A stretch of DNA of 64,000 nucleotides from UBA8752 sp002336475 (lineage in GTDB: Bacteria; Bacteroidota; Bacteroidia; Flavobacteriales_D; Sanyastnellaceae), in NCBI GenBank assembly GCA_943846755.1, contig OX044365.1, positions 2,170,001 to 2,234,000 on the forward strand, given 5' to 3'. A model generated the notes under the pieces. That model ran no database searches, was not told where the DNA came from, and saw only the letters and a program-made list of their open reading frames with translations. How positions within the stretch are numbered: the stretch's first letter is position 1; every line of letters begins with the position of its first letter. Position numbers and translations under genes: made by a program. Shown in pieces: positions 35,575 to 46,858 of this stretch.

Positions 35575-36719
35575 GACAGTGATTTGATGAGAGATTCAAG
35601 AGCGGCTTTTCGGCTGCTAGGGTCACAAAGTTTGAGGATGTTCTGCCGTCCAGCTTTGCCCATCACTAAGGCTTTTTCAGGGTTTGTTGCAAGTTCAATC
35701 ATTACTTTTGCCATCCCCTCAATGTCCCATTCTCTGACGAGTAGCCCTGTTTCCCCGTGGATTACGTGCTCAGGAATTCCGTTATAGAGTGTAGAGATTA
35801 CGGGCATCTCCATAAGGGCTGCTTCTGCAGGGCTGAGGGCGAAGCCTTCTTGATCACCATCGGTCCCCGTAACGCTGTGTTGGCAGAAGATGGCTTGTTC
35901 CTGGACAAGTCCGAGTGCTTCTGACTGAGGCAGTGCCCCGGTAAGGCGGATTGAGTCGCCAATGCCTGTCTTGTGGATGCGTTCTTCCACAGTTTGTCGC
36001 AAAGGGCCTTCCCCGATAATTGTGAGTGTTGCGTCTGGAATCTCGTTCAGGACTCGCTCGAACGCCATCACAGTTTGCAAAGGCCCTTTTTTTTCGACCA
36101 ATCGGCCGAGGTGGACAAAGCTTGCTGGGTGCGCTTGAGATTGATTTTTCGGTAGGTTACGTTGGCCATCAAGGGGAAGTCGAATGACTTTACATAGAGC
36201 GTCATCTACTCCCGCAGCGATGCATAAATTCTTGGTGTGATCAGAGGCGCAGACGATGGATTCACTCAGATTCGCAATTCGGGTGAATTCCTTCTGGTAA
36301 TAAGGGTCCTTGAATTCTCGTTTAATATCGAACCCATGGACTGCTATGATGAATGGTTTGTCTAAGTATCGAAGTAGGTCGGCTGCAACGTGTGCAGTTG
36401 TTCCGAATTCGATCCAGACTACGACCGGGTCGTATTCTTTCAACCCGTGAAGTAACTGCTTCACACAACGTCTTCTTTTCCTGCGAACCGTCGGGTCGAT
36501 TCCAGTTATTTTTTTTTGGATGACGTGGTGAAGCCTTTGAGGAACGTCGTCAAAATCACATTGTTGAATTGACTCATGGTCCTTTTTGGGATTTCGACTG
36601 CCACTATATGCCTTTACGTCTCCGATTTCTCTGATTATTGAGAGGTTGTCAATCAGAAAGGTCTCACTTTTACCAATTGAAGAGTTGCAAATCCAACCGA
36701 TTCTGGGTTTGGTATTCAT
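35571..36719 (-). CDS. Glycosyltransferase family 4
   Basis: A 382-residue GT-B enzyme from the ATG at 36717-36719 (an ATG 24 bp upstream is also possible). The first domain has PRIGWICNSSIGKSETFLID, and the second has SFVHLGRLVEKKGPLQTVM, ATLTIIGEGPLRQTVEERI and EGFALSPAEAALMEMPVI, typical of GT4. No intact gene lies upstream on this strand, so it may open the glycosyltransferase operon. Confidence 0.92.
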   Translation of the reverse strand: MNTKPRIGWICNSSIGKSETFLIDNLSIIREIGDVKAYSGSRNPKKDHESIQQCDFDDVPQRLHHVIQKKITGIDPTVRRKRRRCVKQLLHGLKEYDPVVVWIEFGTTAHVAADLLRYLDKPFIIAVHGFDIKREFKDPYYQKEFTRIANLSESIVCASDHTKNLCIAAGVDDALCKVIRLPLDGQRNLPKNQSQAHPASFVHLGRLVEKKGPLQTVMAFERVLNEIPDATLTIIGEGPLRQTVEERIHKTGIGDSIRLTGALPQSEALGLVQEQAIFCQHSVTGTDGDQEGFALSPAEAALMEMPVISTLYNGIPEHVIHGETGLLVREWDIEGMAKVMIELATNPEKALVMGKAGRQNILKLCDPSSRKAALESLIKSLS

Positions 36720-37760
36720 TGTCGTATTCAGAACTGGATACAAGATGAGGTGTTATGGTATGCCAACCACCACTAATATAAATTTAGGGGCGGAGACTGT
36801 AATATCTCTAATCTAAATCGGCAATAATCGCAGGCGTAGAATGGAAGGAGTAACGGAGCGTCTTCACTTTTTTGAATTTGGTGAATGGACAATGTTCCTG
36901 CGGTGGTTCGGGCGGTGACTGAATCAAGACATAGTTGCGCTGAATTGGGTTGCGCATGTCATTTTTCCCGGAGGGAAATATCATTGAATTGGACACATCC
37001 ATGGGCAAGGACGAAGATGAGTTTAGACGCCTCAGAGAACATGGGCCATTATGCCAGGTCACAAATGGCCTAAGTACTCTGGTGTGCTGCGGCTCTTACT
37101 ATTGAAGCATTTTTGGTGTTTGGGTCAACTCGACTGTAATGCTAATAAAGCCGCTTCAATAGTGGATCTCGGAACTTCCTAAGTATGGAGGGCTGCAATT
37201 GCCAGAGGGTCCATGGGCATGGAAAGTTGGCTTTTGATTTCTCTCCAGCCCTCTGTGTTCGTAACAGATCGGGCAGACAAATTCGTTGATTACAGTGTCC
37301 GAGTTTTTGAGGACGCTGCTCAGTGGAAGATGAAGCGATTTTCTGTGCATTAGTGGATGCATCGTTTGGGTTCAAATGTTTGAGCTTGGAGTCATCATTG
37401 GTTCTCTGAATGGTTCTTTCTTCTGGCTCCTCGCTCTTCATTTTATGCCAATTTCTGCAGTTTTCCTTTACGCGGAGTCACGTGTCGCAAACTCATGGTT
37501 TGCATAAGTTGGAGGTCTTTCTTCCATACTCGCTGAATGCATGGTCAAGTTTTAATGCCCGTCAGCAGTGGCCTGATTGGAAAATAGAAGATGTTGATGT
37601 CGCTGTGCTGGAGTCCCTTGCTAAAATGTCTTTTCTGATGCTGGACTAAAAAAGTCCCAAAGGAGAATTTCATCAATTGACTGATGATAGTATCCTCAAG
37701 CATATTTGGTGTTGCAGTCTGGCTGATTCATCTCGAGAATAAATGGTCGATATTTGAAGG
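36720..37760 (-). other. 1-kb stretch with no intact gene; degenerate coding traces
   Basis: No ORF here resembles a known complete protein. On the minus strand short pieces look as if they were once coding: FVCPICYEHRGLERNQKPTF with a CxxC pair near 37250, and SPPEPPQEHCPFTKFKKVK near 36880. Many stops break them. The region is more AT-rich than its neighbours. It also separates the minus-strand sugar operon from the plus-strand rel gene and so must hold both promoters. I could not pick these out with confidence. Confidence 0.4.
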
Positions 37761-39977
37761 GTGACAGTCTCAACTCCTGAAATAGAAAAGCGAGACTTGG
37801 CCCGAGAGTACCGGCGCCTGCTGCGTGCTGCAGATCAGAGCAAGGGGAAATCGGACCGCAAGCAGATTCGGAAGGCCTGGGAGCTGGCGGTAGAAGCACA
37901 CAAGGACATGCGGCGCCGGAGCGGCGAAGCCTACATCTTTCATCCTGTGGCCGTGGCGCGGATATGCGCGGAGGAAATAGGGCTAGACACCACGAGTATC
38001 GTTTGTGCGTTGCTGCACGACACGGTGGAGGATACGTGGGTGACGCTCGACGACATCGAGCGGATGTTCGGCAAGAAGGAGCGGGCCATCATCGACGGGT
38101 TGACCAAGATTTCAGGGATTTTCGACCCGGCGCAAAGTGCGCAGGCAGAGAACTTCCGGAAGATGCTGCTCACCCTGAGCGATGACATTCGGGTCATCCT
38201 CATCAAGATTGCTGACCGGCTCCACAACATGCGGACGCTCGACAGCATGAAGCGAGAAAAGCAGCTCAAGATTGCGGGCGAGACCGACTTCATGTATGCA
38301 CCCTTGGCGCATCGATTGGGATTGTACGCCATCAAGAGTGAGCTCGAAGATTTAAGCCTGCGCTATCGACAGCCCGAAGAGTATGCCGAGATCGAACAGA
38401 AGCTGCGCAAAACCAAGTCGGTCAGGACGAGGTTCATCAATTCATTCGCGGCGCCCATCAAAGAGGCCTTGACCAAGGAGGGGTTGAAGTTTTCTATCAA
38501 AGGGCGACCCAAATCCATTGCGAGCATCTGGAATAAGATGCAAAAGCAGAAGGTCACGTTCGAGGACATCTATGACATTTTCGCCATCCGCATTGTCTTG
38601 GATACCAGGCCTGAGCAAGAGAAAAGCGATGCGTGGCGGACGTACAGCGTGGTGACGGATTTCTACCCGCCCAATCCCGATCGGTTGCGAGACTGGATCT
38701 CCATCCCCAAGGCCAACGGTTATGAGTCTCTGCACACAACGCTCATGTCCCCTACGGGCAAATGGGTGGAAGTGCAGATCCGCTCGGAGCGGATGGATGA
38801 GATTGCGGAGAAAGGCTACGCGGCCCATTGGCGCTACAAAGGGCAGCAGGCGGACAGCAGGCTGGACCAGTGGATTGGTCAGATTCGTGAGGTGATCGAA
38901 GGCGGCGAAGACAGCGCCTTGGAATTCGTTGACGAGCTCAAGCTCGACCTGTTCAATGAAGAGGTCTATGTTTTCACCCCCAATGGAGACCTCATCGTTT
39001 TGGCGAAGGGAGCGACCGCATTGGACTTCGCTTTCCGGGTCCATAGCCAAGTGGGACAGAAGTGCATTGGAGCCAAGGTCAACAAGAAGCTGGTGCCCAT
39101 TGGCCACGTCTTGGAGAGCGGCGATCAGATTGAGATTCTCACTTCGCGGAAGCAGAAGCCCAAGGAGGACTGGCTCAACATGGTGGCCACAGCTTCCGCC
39201 CGCTCCAAGGTTCGGGCAGCGCTGCGTGCGAACCGACAAAAACTCGCGGCGGCGGGCAAGGAAAAGCTGCGGAAGCAATTCAAGAAGCTGGGCATCGATT
39301 TCATTCAGGCCAATCTGGAGGAATTGACGAACCGAGTGCGCCTCGATTCCGCTGCGGAGTTGTTTGTCCGATTGGCGGACGGCCGTTTGGTGCTGGACGA
39401 TTTCCCCGCGCATGAGCTGCGAGGAGGGCGGTTACACTTCATTCGCAGGATTGCGCCGGTACAAACCACTCCAGCGCCCGAAGCCACGAAAGTCAAGACG
39501 CCCAAGAAGGACGAGGCGTTGGTATTGGGGATGGACAAGCAGTCGCTTGACTATACCATGGCGGCATGTTGCCGACCCATTCCGGGCGATGACGTTTTTG
39601 GGTTTGTGACAGTCTCGGGGGGCATCAAAATCCACCGTTCAGCCTGTCCGAATTCGACGCAGCTGCTCTCCAAGTATGGCTACCGTGTGCTCAAGGCGCG
39701 CTGGGCTGGGGAGAAGGAGAATGGAGCCGAGCGCTCCAAGGCGACGGCCACCATCGCCTTTTCAGGCGTGGACGACATCGGCCTCGTCAACCACATCACG
39801 GGCATTATCTCCGCTGACATGACCGTGGACATGCGCAAGGTGAGCTTCGAAACGAACGAAGGCACCTTTGAAGGCCGGGTAGAAGTGGTGGTGTATGATA
39901 CCGAACACCTTGGCGAACTCATCGATCGTCTGCGGCAGGTTCCCGGTGTTTCCACAGTGGACCGATTAGAAGATTGA
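37761..39977 (+). CDS. Bifunctional (p)ppGpp synthetase/hydrolase, RelA/SpoT family
   Basis: A 738-residue long RSH enzyme controlling the stringent response. The HD hydrolase domain at residues 50-160 keeps FHPVAVARI and ALLHDTVEDT. The synthetase at about 245-360 has GRPKSIASIWNKMQKQ, FEDIYDIFAIRIVLD and DWISIPKANGYESLHTT. A TGS domain (VYVFTPNGDLIVLAKGATAL) lies at about 405-465, and a C-terminal ACT domain after 655. Both active sites look complete, so it is probably bifunctional. The start appears to be GTG at 37761, since an upstream ATG in another frame stops at once. The ORF is uninterrupted, unlike many neighbours. Confidence 0.96.
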   Translation: MTVSTPEIEKRDLAREYRRLLRAADQSKGKSDRKQIRKAWELAVEAHKDMRRRSGEAYIFHPVAVARICAEEIGLDTTSIVCALLHDTVEDTWVTLDDIERMFGKKERAIIDGLTKISGIFDPAQSAQAENFRKMLLTLSDDIRVILIKIADRLHNMRTLDSMKREKQLKIAGETDFMYAPLAHRLGLYAIKSELEDLSLRYRQPEEYAEIEQKLRKTKSVRTRFINSFAAPIKEALTKEGLKFSIKGRPKSIASIWNKMQKQKVTFEDIYDIFAIRIVLDTRPEQEKSDAWRTYSVVTDFYPPNPDRLRDWISIPKANGYESLHTTLMSPTGKWVEVQIRSERMDEIAEKGYAAHWRYKGQQADSRLDQWIGQIREVIEGGEDSALEFVDELKLDLFNEEVYVFTPNGDLIVLAKGATALDFAFRVHSQVGQKCIGAKVNKKLVPIGHVLESGDQIEILTSRKQKPKEDWLNMVATASARSKVRAALRANRQKLAAAGKEKLRKQFKKLGIDFIQANLEELTNRVRLDSAAELFVRLADGRLVLDDFPAHELRGGRLHFIRRIAPVQTTPAPEATKVKTPKKDEALVLGMDKQSLDYTMAACCRPIPGDDVFGFVTVSGGIKIHRSACPNSTQLLSKYGYRVLKARWAGEKENGAERSKATATIAFSGVDDIGLVNHITGIISADMTVDMRKVSFETNEGTFEGRVEVVVYDTEHLGELIDRLRQVPGVSTVDRLED

Positions 39978-40039
39978 GAGGGCTGTCAACTATTTGGGGG
40001 TTTTTGACATTCATTTTAAGGGCGCAGGAAATCACCAAC

Positions 40040-41250
40040 ATGACAAAGGTTAGTATTTATTGCTTCCATCATCCACCTCACAAAGGTGTTGGTGGTCGTC
40101 GTTGGCAGGAGTTTGCAATCAGGTTGTCCCAGAGAGGGTATGACGTGTCAGTTACTTGCGCTCCTTGGTATGTTTCTGATGCTCCGGCTAATTTGAATGG
40201 GGTCAAGCTGAAATATTTGAAAAGATCAAGACTGAGGCGGTTCCCGTTTCGAGAGACGCGTCTTTTTCTCAGGCCTCTGTGGGTTTTGCAAAAGTTTTTT
40301 TGGGGCTTTCAAAAAAAAGGATATGTAGATCACACTGACGGTTTATTGCCTTCTATTCGCCGCCGTGTGAGGCAGGATGTAACGGATGGAGTTCATCACG
40401 TCATTGTTAGTTGCGCCCCATTCCATTGGGCATTACATGTAGGTAGGGTACTGTCGGATTTCGACGCTTCAGAAAGGCCTCAGCTCATTGTGGACTTCAG
40501 AGATCCGTGGAGTTCGAATGAAATTGCTTATTTCAACAACTTATCTGTTATAGAGAGGGGTTTGGAAGGGAGCAGAGAAGAAGAAGTTTGGCGCCTTGCT
40601 GATAAAGTTCTTCTTGTGGAGGAAAGTGTGGCGTTGCCATGCAATCTCAGGTTACAAAAACACTTTGTCTTGCCTAACGGCGCGAGCATGTCGCCATTGC
40701 CATATCGTGAAAGACAAGATCTAGGTCCTGTAATACGGGCCGTTTGTTTCGGTTCACTTTATTCAGGGTGCTTTAGATCAATTTATCTCTAGTCTTCATA
40801 GTTGTAAATGAGGCGTGCAGCGCCCTTGGCAAGAGGTTTAAAATGCACGCTTGGTGGACGCTGGACAGGTTTTGAGCTTGATCGAATTGCTGAACTAGAA
40901 TTTTGTGAGCATCATGGAATGCGGTCGAAAGAAGCCATGAGTGAAGTTTCGGGGTGAGGCGAATTTTGGAATTTCAATAGTCCCTGACTCCATGGTGTAT
41001 GCGATAAACACGAAAATGCTGGAATGTGTGTCAAAGAGAAAGCCTTTGTTTTTAATTGCCAACCGGGGCCCTGCGGTGGATTTTGTTTCACAGAATAGGC
41101 TCGGGTTTGTTTGGGAGTCAAGGTTTGAGAATTCAGGATTTGAGTCTTTGATGGATTGGATTTCTGAGGGATGCCCGATTGGTCCAGGAGAAGGTCAAAT
41201 GGGATACGATCTTGATCGTCTTGTTGACAGCTTGGAGAGTGTTTTTTTGA
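40040..41250 (+). CDS. Glycosyltransferase, GT4-like, frameshifted
   Basis: It starts KVSIYCFHHPPHKGVGGRRW at an ATG about 60 bp after the rel stop, with VDFRDPWSSNEIAYF in the middle, a hallmark of this GT4 subgroup. After CFGSLYSG (40760) the frame changes several times. Pieces such as EACSALGKRF and FELDRIAELEFCEHHGM, then GEANFGISIVPDSMVYAINT and LECVSKRKPLFLIAN, continue the donor-binding domain. The stop is probably TGA at 41248 after a T-run; one extra T there makes the frame run into purA. About 400 residues in total. Confidence 0.75.
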
Positions 41251-41297
41251 CAGCCTTGCAGTGCTGTCGAGTACTTTTGTTCCTTGATGAGACACCA

Positions 41298-42581
41298 ATG
41301 AAAGTTGACGTATTGCTTGGTCTCCAGTGGGGAGACGAGGGGAAGGGGAAAATCGTGGATGTACTGACGCCCAAGTACGACATCATTGCCCGCTTTCAAG
41401 GCGGGCCCAATGCTGGTCACACCCTCGAGTTTGATGGGCGAAAACACGTGTTGCACACCATCCCGAGCGGTATTTTCCGCGAAGGCAAGCTGAACCTGAT
41501 TGGCAACGGCGTGGTGATTGACCCGGTGACGCTGAAGCGCGAGATTGAGGAGGTCGAAGAGCCATGGGGTAATGTCGATGCGCGGCTGCTCATCTCGCGC
41601 AAGGCCCACCTGATTCTGCCCACCCACCGTTTGTTGGATGCCGCCAACGAACAGGACAAGGGCAAGGACAAAATTGGCTCTACTCTGCGCGGCATTGGTC
41701 CGACCTACATGGACAAGACCGGGCGGAATGGTCTTCGCGTCGGAGACATTTTCCTGCCCGACTTCAAGGCGCGCTATGACAAGCTGGTCAAGAAGCACAA
41801 GCGGCTGCTCAGCAACTTCAGCGCTTTCACTTACGACCTCTCGCGAGCACGAGCCTGCTTGGTTCGAAGCCATCGAGCGCCTGCGTCAAATTCAAGTGGT
41901 CGATTCCGAGCAATGGATCAATGACCAGCTTGATGCGGGCCAGCGTGTTCTGGCTGAAGGCGCCCAAGGCACATTGCTGGACATCGACTTTGGAACCTAC
42001 CCGTTTGTGACCAGTTCGACCACAACTGCTGCCGGGGCCTGCACGGGTCTGGGTGGTCGCCCCTACCCGCATCGGAGAGGTCATTGGAATTTTTAAAGCG
42101 TACTGTACCCGTGTCGGGTCTGGACCTTTCCCCACGGAACTCCACGATGAAACCGGAGAGGCACTTGCGGGCAGCAGGTCATGAATTCGGCGCCACCACA
42201 GGCCGCCCCCGCCGATGCGGCTGGCTCGATTTGCCGGCATTGAAGCACGCGTGCATGCTCAACGGCGCGACCCAGTTGTGCATGATGAAGGCCGACGTCC
42301 TCGATGCCTTCGATGAAGTGCAGGTCTGTACCCACTATGAAGTGGATGGGGAGACTTCGGAGCACCTTCCCTATTTGCTCGAGGAAGGCGCTGGTCAAGC
42401 CGGTATTCGAGTCCCGTCACGGCTGGCCAGGTGCTGGTCAGTCCGGCGAAGGCACAGAGTTACCGACCCTCCTTCACGCCTACGTCAAAGAAATTGAGTC
42501 TTGACCAAGACCCGCGTCAGCATCGTCAGCATGGGCCCTGACCGCGCTCAAACCCACGAGTTAAAACCTTCTGTGGCATGA
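41298..42581 (+). CDS. purA: Adenylosuccinate synthetase, frameshifted
   Basis: It joins IMP and aspartate with GTP in the first AMP-specific step. The start is KVDVLLGLQWGDEGKGK with the P-loop, then ARFQGGPNAGHTLEF, IGNGVVIDPV, STLRGIGPTYMDKTGRNG and AEGAQGTLLDIDFGTYPFVTSS. Frame changes near 41845, 42058, 42120, 42400 and 42500 break the second half. The usual C-terminal block TRVSIVSMGPDRAQT is found at 42505-42555. Every diagnostic block is kept and the gene is usually essential, so sequencing errors are the likely cause. About 425 residues, normal for the family. Confidence 0.9.
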
Positions 42582-42599
42582 GCCGCGAGAGGAAAGCCG

Positions 42600-44377
42600 A
42601 TTAGGGATGGCTTGATACAGATTTTTCCGAGAGGGTCTATGCCCTCTTGACATCCGAAGGAACGGAAAAGGGCTCAGTTTTGATGCTTGGCTACGGTTGT
42701 GGTCAACAGTGTCGTGGAAGTATTGGGTCTTGGCCGCAGTAGTTCCGGTGATTGGTCTGGCGGTCGAGCCCGAATTCATTCACCGCTATGACATCTAGCT
42801 TGGTCAAATGTTTCGAGGCCTCTAGTGTTCTCGGGGTATCAGTCGGAGAGTGACTTCCTCATTCTCATGGCTCATTGCGTCTGGTGGTTGTTTTCGGCTT
42901 CAAGGCATTTGTCGGCTTGGCCCTCACCTTGTTCCAGACGCGCTTCTCTTTCTCTGTGGCCCACCGTTTGTCGGGCATCATGTGGTCGTACCACTTTCTC
43001 GCAGAATCTGGAGCAATTGAGGAGCGGAGCATCTCGGGGCGCATTTTCGCTGAAATCAATGGCTGGCCGGGATCTGTTTGCCGCTACGATTCATGGTGGC
43101 GTCATTGCGGTTGATTACTGAGTTTTTCGTGGTGGCCGTTCACTATGTGCATCGGCCTCCTGATTTACGAGCCCGTAGTTGTTGGTGTCTGTCGGCATAC
43201 CCTGCGTGGGGTGCGGTACCTTTTTGATTCGGAAATTAACAAATGACCGACTTCGGGCTTATGGGCAGATCAACAAAGGAGAAGAGGCCCTCAAGACCAA
43301 CGCGATGGTGACCAACGCTGATGCGGGGATTCTATGGAGGTCATCACCTTTCGAGCCGTTGAGCCTGTGCGCAACGAGTACCTAAACACGACCAAATTCC
43401 TGTACAGGGTTGCGAGCAATTCTTCAGTGATAAACTCCTTGCCTGCCAAGACATATGAAGTATTGGCCGTAGTGGGGGTGAGCGGGGCCATCGTTGTCAG
43501 CCTTGTCCGAGGAACAGGTGGAGAGCAATTTTTTGAACTTCTGACGTTAATGGCCGTCAGTGCCTACCGCATTATGCCCACGATGAGTCGAATCAATGGA
43601 GTCATGATGGGCATGCGCCAAAGTATGTATGCACTAAATGCCATGGAAATGGGAGTGCAGTCTCATGCACAGGATTCAGGTCAGACCGAATTGGAGGACT
43701 TGATATTGAATAGTCCTCCGACCATTTCCCTGCGCGGTTTGACTGCGGGGTATGCGTCCTTGCCAGAGCCGGTGCTTATGGGCTTGAATCACGTATTCGA
43801 ACCTAGACGAATTCATGCCATTGTCGGCACCTCTGGTAGCGGAAAAAGTACTTTGGTCAATGTCATGCTTGGCCTTCATCCTTTGGATGCAGGAGATATT
43901 TTGATTGCCGATGGCAATCGAGAGTGGCTCTTGGGAAAGTCATGCACGAGGGATTCTTGGCTTGAAGAGTTGGGGTATTTGAGTCAGCAACCTTTCTTTT
44001 TTTCCGGGACCGTTAGAGATAACCTCACTTTCCGTGCACCAGGTAGGGAGGTCGACGAACCATTGGTGGATGGCTTGGTTGAGCGTCTTGGTCTTAGTTC
44101 TTGCTTGGGCGAATCCCCGCTAGAGTTTCAGCTGAATGAAGCAGGAACAAATCTGAGCGGTGGGCAACAGCAAAGGTTGGCACTGCTACGTTCGCTTCAG
44201 ATGCCGACGAACGTCCTTTTATTGGATGAGGCGACCAGTGCGCTCGATGTGGATAGTAGGGATTTGGTATTCAGTATATTGCGAGACCGGGTAAAGAGGG
44301 GGACTTTAATCATCATCATCACCCATGATCGCGAGTTAGCGGGAATGTGTGATGAAATATTGGATTTAGAATCATGA
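42600..44377 (+). CDS. ABC exporter (MsbA/PglK-like), 5' third frameshifted
   Basis: A half-transporter with fused membrane and ATPase domains. The intact frame from 43334 to 44377 has the last membrane segments and a full nucleotide-binding domain: GTSGSGKSTLV (Walker A), YLSQQPFFFSGTVRDNL, LSGGQQQRLALL (signature) and NVLLLDEATSALD (Walker B). Upstream, in different frames, are VYALLTSEGTEKGSVLMLG, VVEVLGLAAVVPVIGLAVEP and VFGFKAFVGLALTLFQTRF, the usual N-terminal membrane part. The exact start near 42600 is uncertain. Placed between a glycosyltransferase and a carbamoyltransferase, it may flip a lipid-linked glycan. Confidence 0.82.
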
Positions 44378-46107
44378 TTGTCCTTGGATTGAACGCTTAC
44401 CATGCGGATAGCTCAGCGGCCATTTTTGTGGACGGTGATCTTTTGGCTGCTACCGAAGAAGAGCGTTTCCGCAGGGTAAAACATTGGGCTGGGTTTCCAA
44501 CTGAAGCCATCAAGTTCTGTCTGAGGGAGGCGGGGTGCACGCTCTCAGACGTTGCTGCGATTACCATTGGTAGGGATCCTTCTGCAAAGCGCGATCGCAA
44601 AGCGCGATTTGTGCTGAAGCACCCAAAGGCTGCCTGGTCCATGTGGTCGCAGCGAAGCGCCAACAAGGACGACATCGAAAAGCTGCATGAGCGTTTTGCG
44701 GAGGTGGAGCCCGGAGTGAACACGGAAATGGTCAAGGCCAAAATTCAGTTCATCGAACATCACCGAGCTCATTTGGCCTCAGCTTTTTTCAGTTCCCCCT
44801 ATGACGAGGCTGCGGTGCTGAGTATCGACGGTTCGGGTGACTTTACAACGACGATGTTGGGCCGTGGTAAGGGGACTTCCATTGAAGTGCTTGAGAGCGA
44901 GGATTTCCCTGCGAGTGTCGGGTTGTTCTACACTGCGTTCACCCAGTACTCTGGGCTTCCCGCATTATGGAGACGAATACAAGGTCATGGGCCTCGCGCC
45001 TTATGGTAACCCTAAGTATGTGGATCAAGTGGCGACGTTTCCTACCCATTGATGAGCAGGGTACCTATCACTTCCCAATGAAGGATTACAGATTGGATGG
45101 TGGTGTCGTCAGTTACCCTGATAACCTACCTACTGTTGCGCCATTGTTTGGAAAGAGGTTTGAAGAGGTGTTCGGCCCTACTCGTCAGAAAGGGGAGGAG
45201 CTTCAGCAGTTTCACAAGGACTTGGCTGCCTCTGTGCAACGGCATTGTGAGCATGTCATTTTTCATATCCTCGACCGTTTGCATGCGCTAACTGGACTCG
45301 ACCGGGTATGCATTGCAGGTGGTGTCGCGCAGAACAGCGTGGCCAACGGGAAAATCACTCGAAACACCCCTTTCAAGGAGGTATACATTCCTTCTGCGGG
45401 CCATGACGCCGGCATCTCCATGGGTTCTGCCCAATATCACCTCCACGCCAATCTGCAAACGCCCCGGGTGGCGGCATTGCAAAGGGCCCATACTGGTTGC
45501 CGATTCACCAACGAGGAGGTCGAGGCGTTCCTGCAGTCTGAAGGCGTGGAATATGTGCGGTATGAATCCGATGCTGAACTCTTATGACGTGGTGTCAGAC
45601 GCCTTAGTTGATGGCAAGGTCATTGGCTGGTTCAATGGACGAGCTGAATTCGGTCCTCGTGCCCTTGGGGGGCGCAGCATCATCGTGGACCCTAGCCGGC
45701 CGGATGCCAAGGATTTGTTAAACTCAAAAATCAAGCGCCGTGAGAGTTTCCGTCCTTTTGCACCCTCGATACTGAGTGAACATGTGGCCGATTGGTTCGA
45801 GTTGGATGAGCCCGTGCCCTTCATGGAAAAAGTCTTTCCCATCCGTGAAGAGAGAAAAACACAAATTCCAGCGGTTACACACGTGGATGGTTCAGGCCGC
45901 TTGCAGTCAGTTTACAGTGAAGTGACGCCCCGCTATCACGCCTTGATAAGTGCATTCTATGCGAAGTCGGGGGTGCCCATTCTGCTCAATACGAGTTTCA
46001 ACGAAAATGAGCCCATCGTCAATGCGCCTGAGCACGCTTATGCCTGCTACGCTCGAACATCTATGGACATGCTCGTGATGGAAAATTGCGTGGTTTGCAG
46101 GAGCTGA
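44374..46107 (+). CDS. Carbamoyltransferase (NodU/CmcH family), frameshifted
   Basis: It transfers a carbamoyl group from carbamoyl phosphate, through carbamoyl-AMP, to a sugar or other hydroxyl. The N-terminal domain has IVLGLNAYHADSSAAIFVD, ATEEERFRRVKHW, IEHHRAHLASAFFSSPYDE and LSIDGSGDFTT. Frame changes occur near 44965, 45040 and 45580. Later blocks are KVMGLAPYGNPKYVD, CIAGGVAQNSVANGK, the C-terminal YrdC-like GWFNGRAEFGPRALGGRSI and RRESFRPFAPSI. About 575 residues, usual length. It overlaps the ABC exporter stop by ATGA. The likely role is carbamoylation of the surface polysaccharide. Confidence 0.9.
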
Positions 46108-46135
46108 AGAAATTGGCAATGAAATGGGTGTTGCC

Positions 46136-46840
46136 TCAGGACTTCTGCATTTGAAGAGCCCACCTCAAAGGGTGTTTTATCCCTGATCTGCATAAAATGC
46201 GTAAGCTCCTGAGTAGCGGATGCCAGATCAGTTGGGTATAATGGATTTGGTCTTCTTCTTTGATCGGGTTGAATTTGGTGTCGCTTGCAGATACGCTTAG
46301 AGTGCCCTCCACTCGTATTCTTATGCTTTTCTTTATCCTCGTGCAGTGAACAAGCCAATTATCTCCATACCAAACTTTTATAGATGGATGAATTGGGATG
46401 TATGAACTCTTTTTCATGAGCATCAGGCATCCCCACCCTAGACCCAGAATAAACCCCTTTCGTAATTCTGGTTGCTCGATGGCTTCGGAGTTCAATATGC
46501 AATCTTCATGTAGACCATAAATTTCATTGGGCTTTAATTGATTGATGATACTGTCAAGGTCTTTTGGGTTGAAGCATATATCATCATTGCATATTGCAAT
46601 AATGTTTCCCTTCGCTTTGCGCACGCCTAAATTCCAAGCTGGGTTGACATAAATATTGTCTTTTTGTTCTAGTAATGTGCAATGCTCCCAACACTCGTGA
46701 CTTGGACGAGAATTGGGGGCGTTGTCGATGATGATTAGCTCCTCAAGAAGAGGCCACTTGAGAAGTAGTTCTACCAATGCAATGGTTATGTCACTTCTCC
46801 AAAGCGTAGGTATGATTACGCTGACTTTATCCTTTGCCAT
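46136..46840 (-). CDS. Glycosyltransferase family 2
   Basis: A short GT2-like protein of 234 residues: KVSVIIPTLWRSDITIALVE, ELIIIDNAPNSRP, YVNPAWNLGVRKAKGNIIAI and the acidic CNDDICF. The C-terminal half seems complete but shorter than in most GT2 enzymes. It converges with the carbamoyltransferase gene 28 bp away and lies 18 bp downstream of the MoxR gene on its own strand, so it may be read from the MoxR transcript. Confidence 0.82.
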   Translation of the reverse strand: MAKDKVSVIIPTLWRSDITIALVELLLKWPLLEELIIIDNAPNSRPSHECWEHCTLLEQKDNIYVNPAWNLGVRKAKGNIIAICNDDICFNPKDLDSIINQLKPNEIYGLHEDCILNSEAIEQPELRKGFILGLGWGCLMLMKKSSYIPIHPSIKVWYGDNWLVHCTRIKKSIRIRVEGTLSVSASDTKFNPIKEEDQIHYTQLIWHPLLRSLRILCRSGIKHPLRWALQMQKS

Positions 46841-46858
46841 GAAATAGTTAATGGTGAG

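Noticed and set aside
36808..37062. 84-codon minus-strand frame as a small gene
   Set aside because: There is no start context, no homologue I recognise and broken neighbouring frames. It is kept only as a degenerate trace.
40941..41924. Apparent fusion of a glycosyltransferase end with adenylosuccinate synthetase
   Set aside because: The join runs through a T7 run at 41242-41248; with one T fewer the glycosyltransferase stops at TGA, and purA has its own ATG at 41298. It is an artefact of a frameshift.
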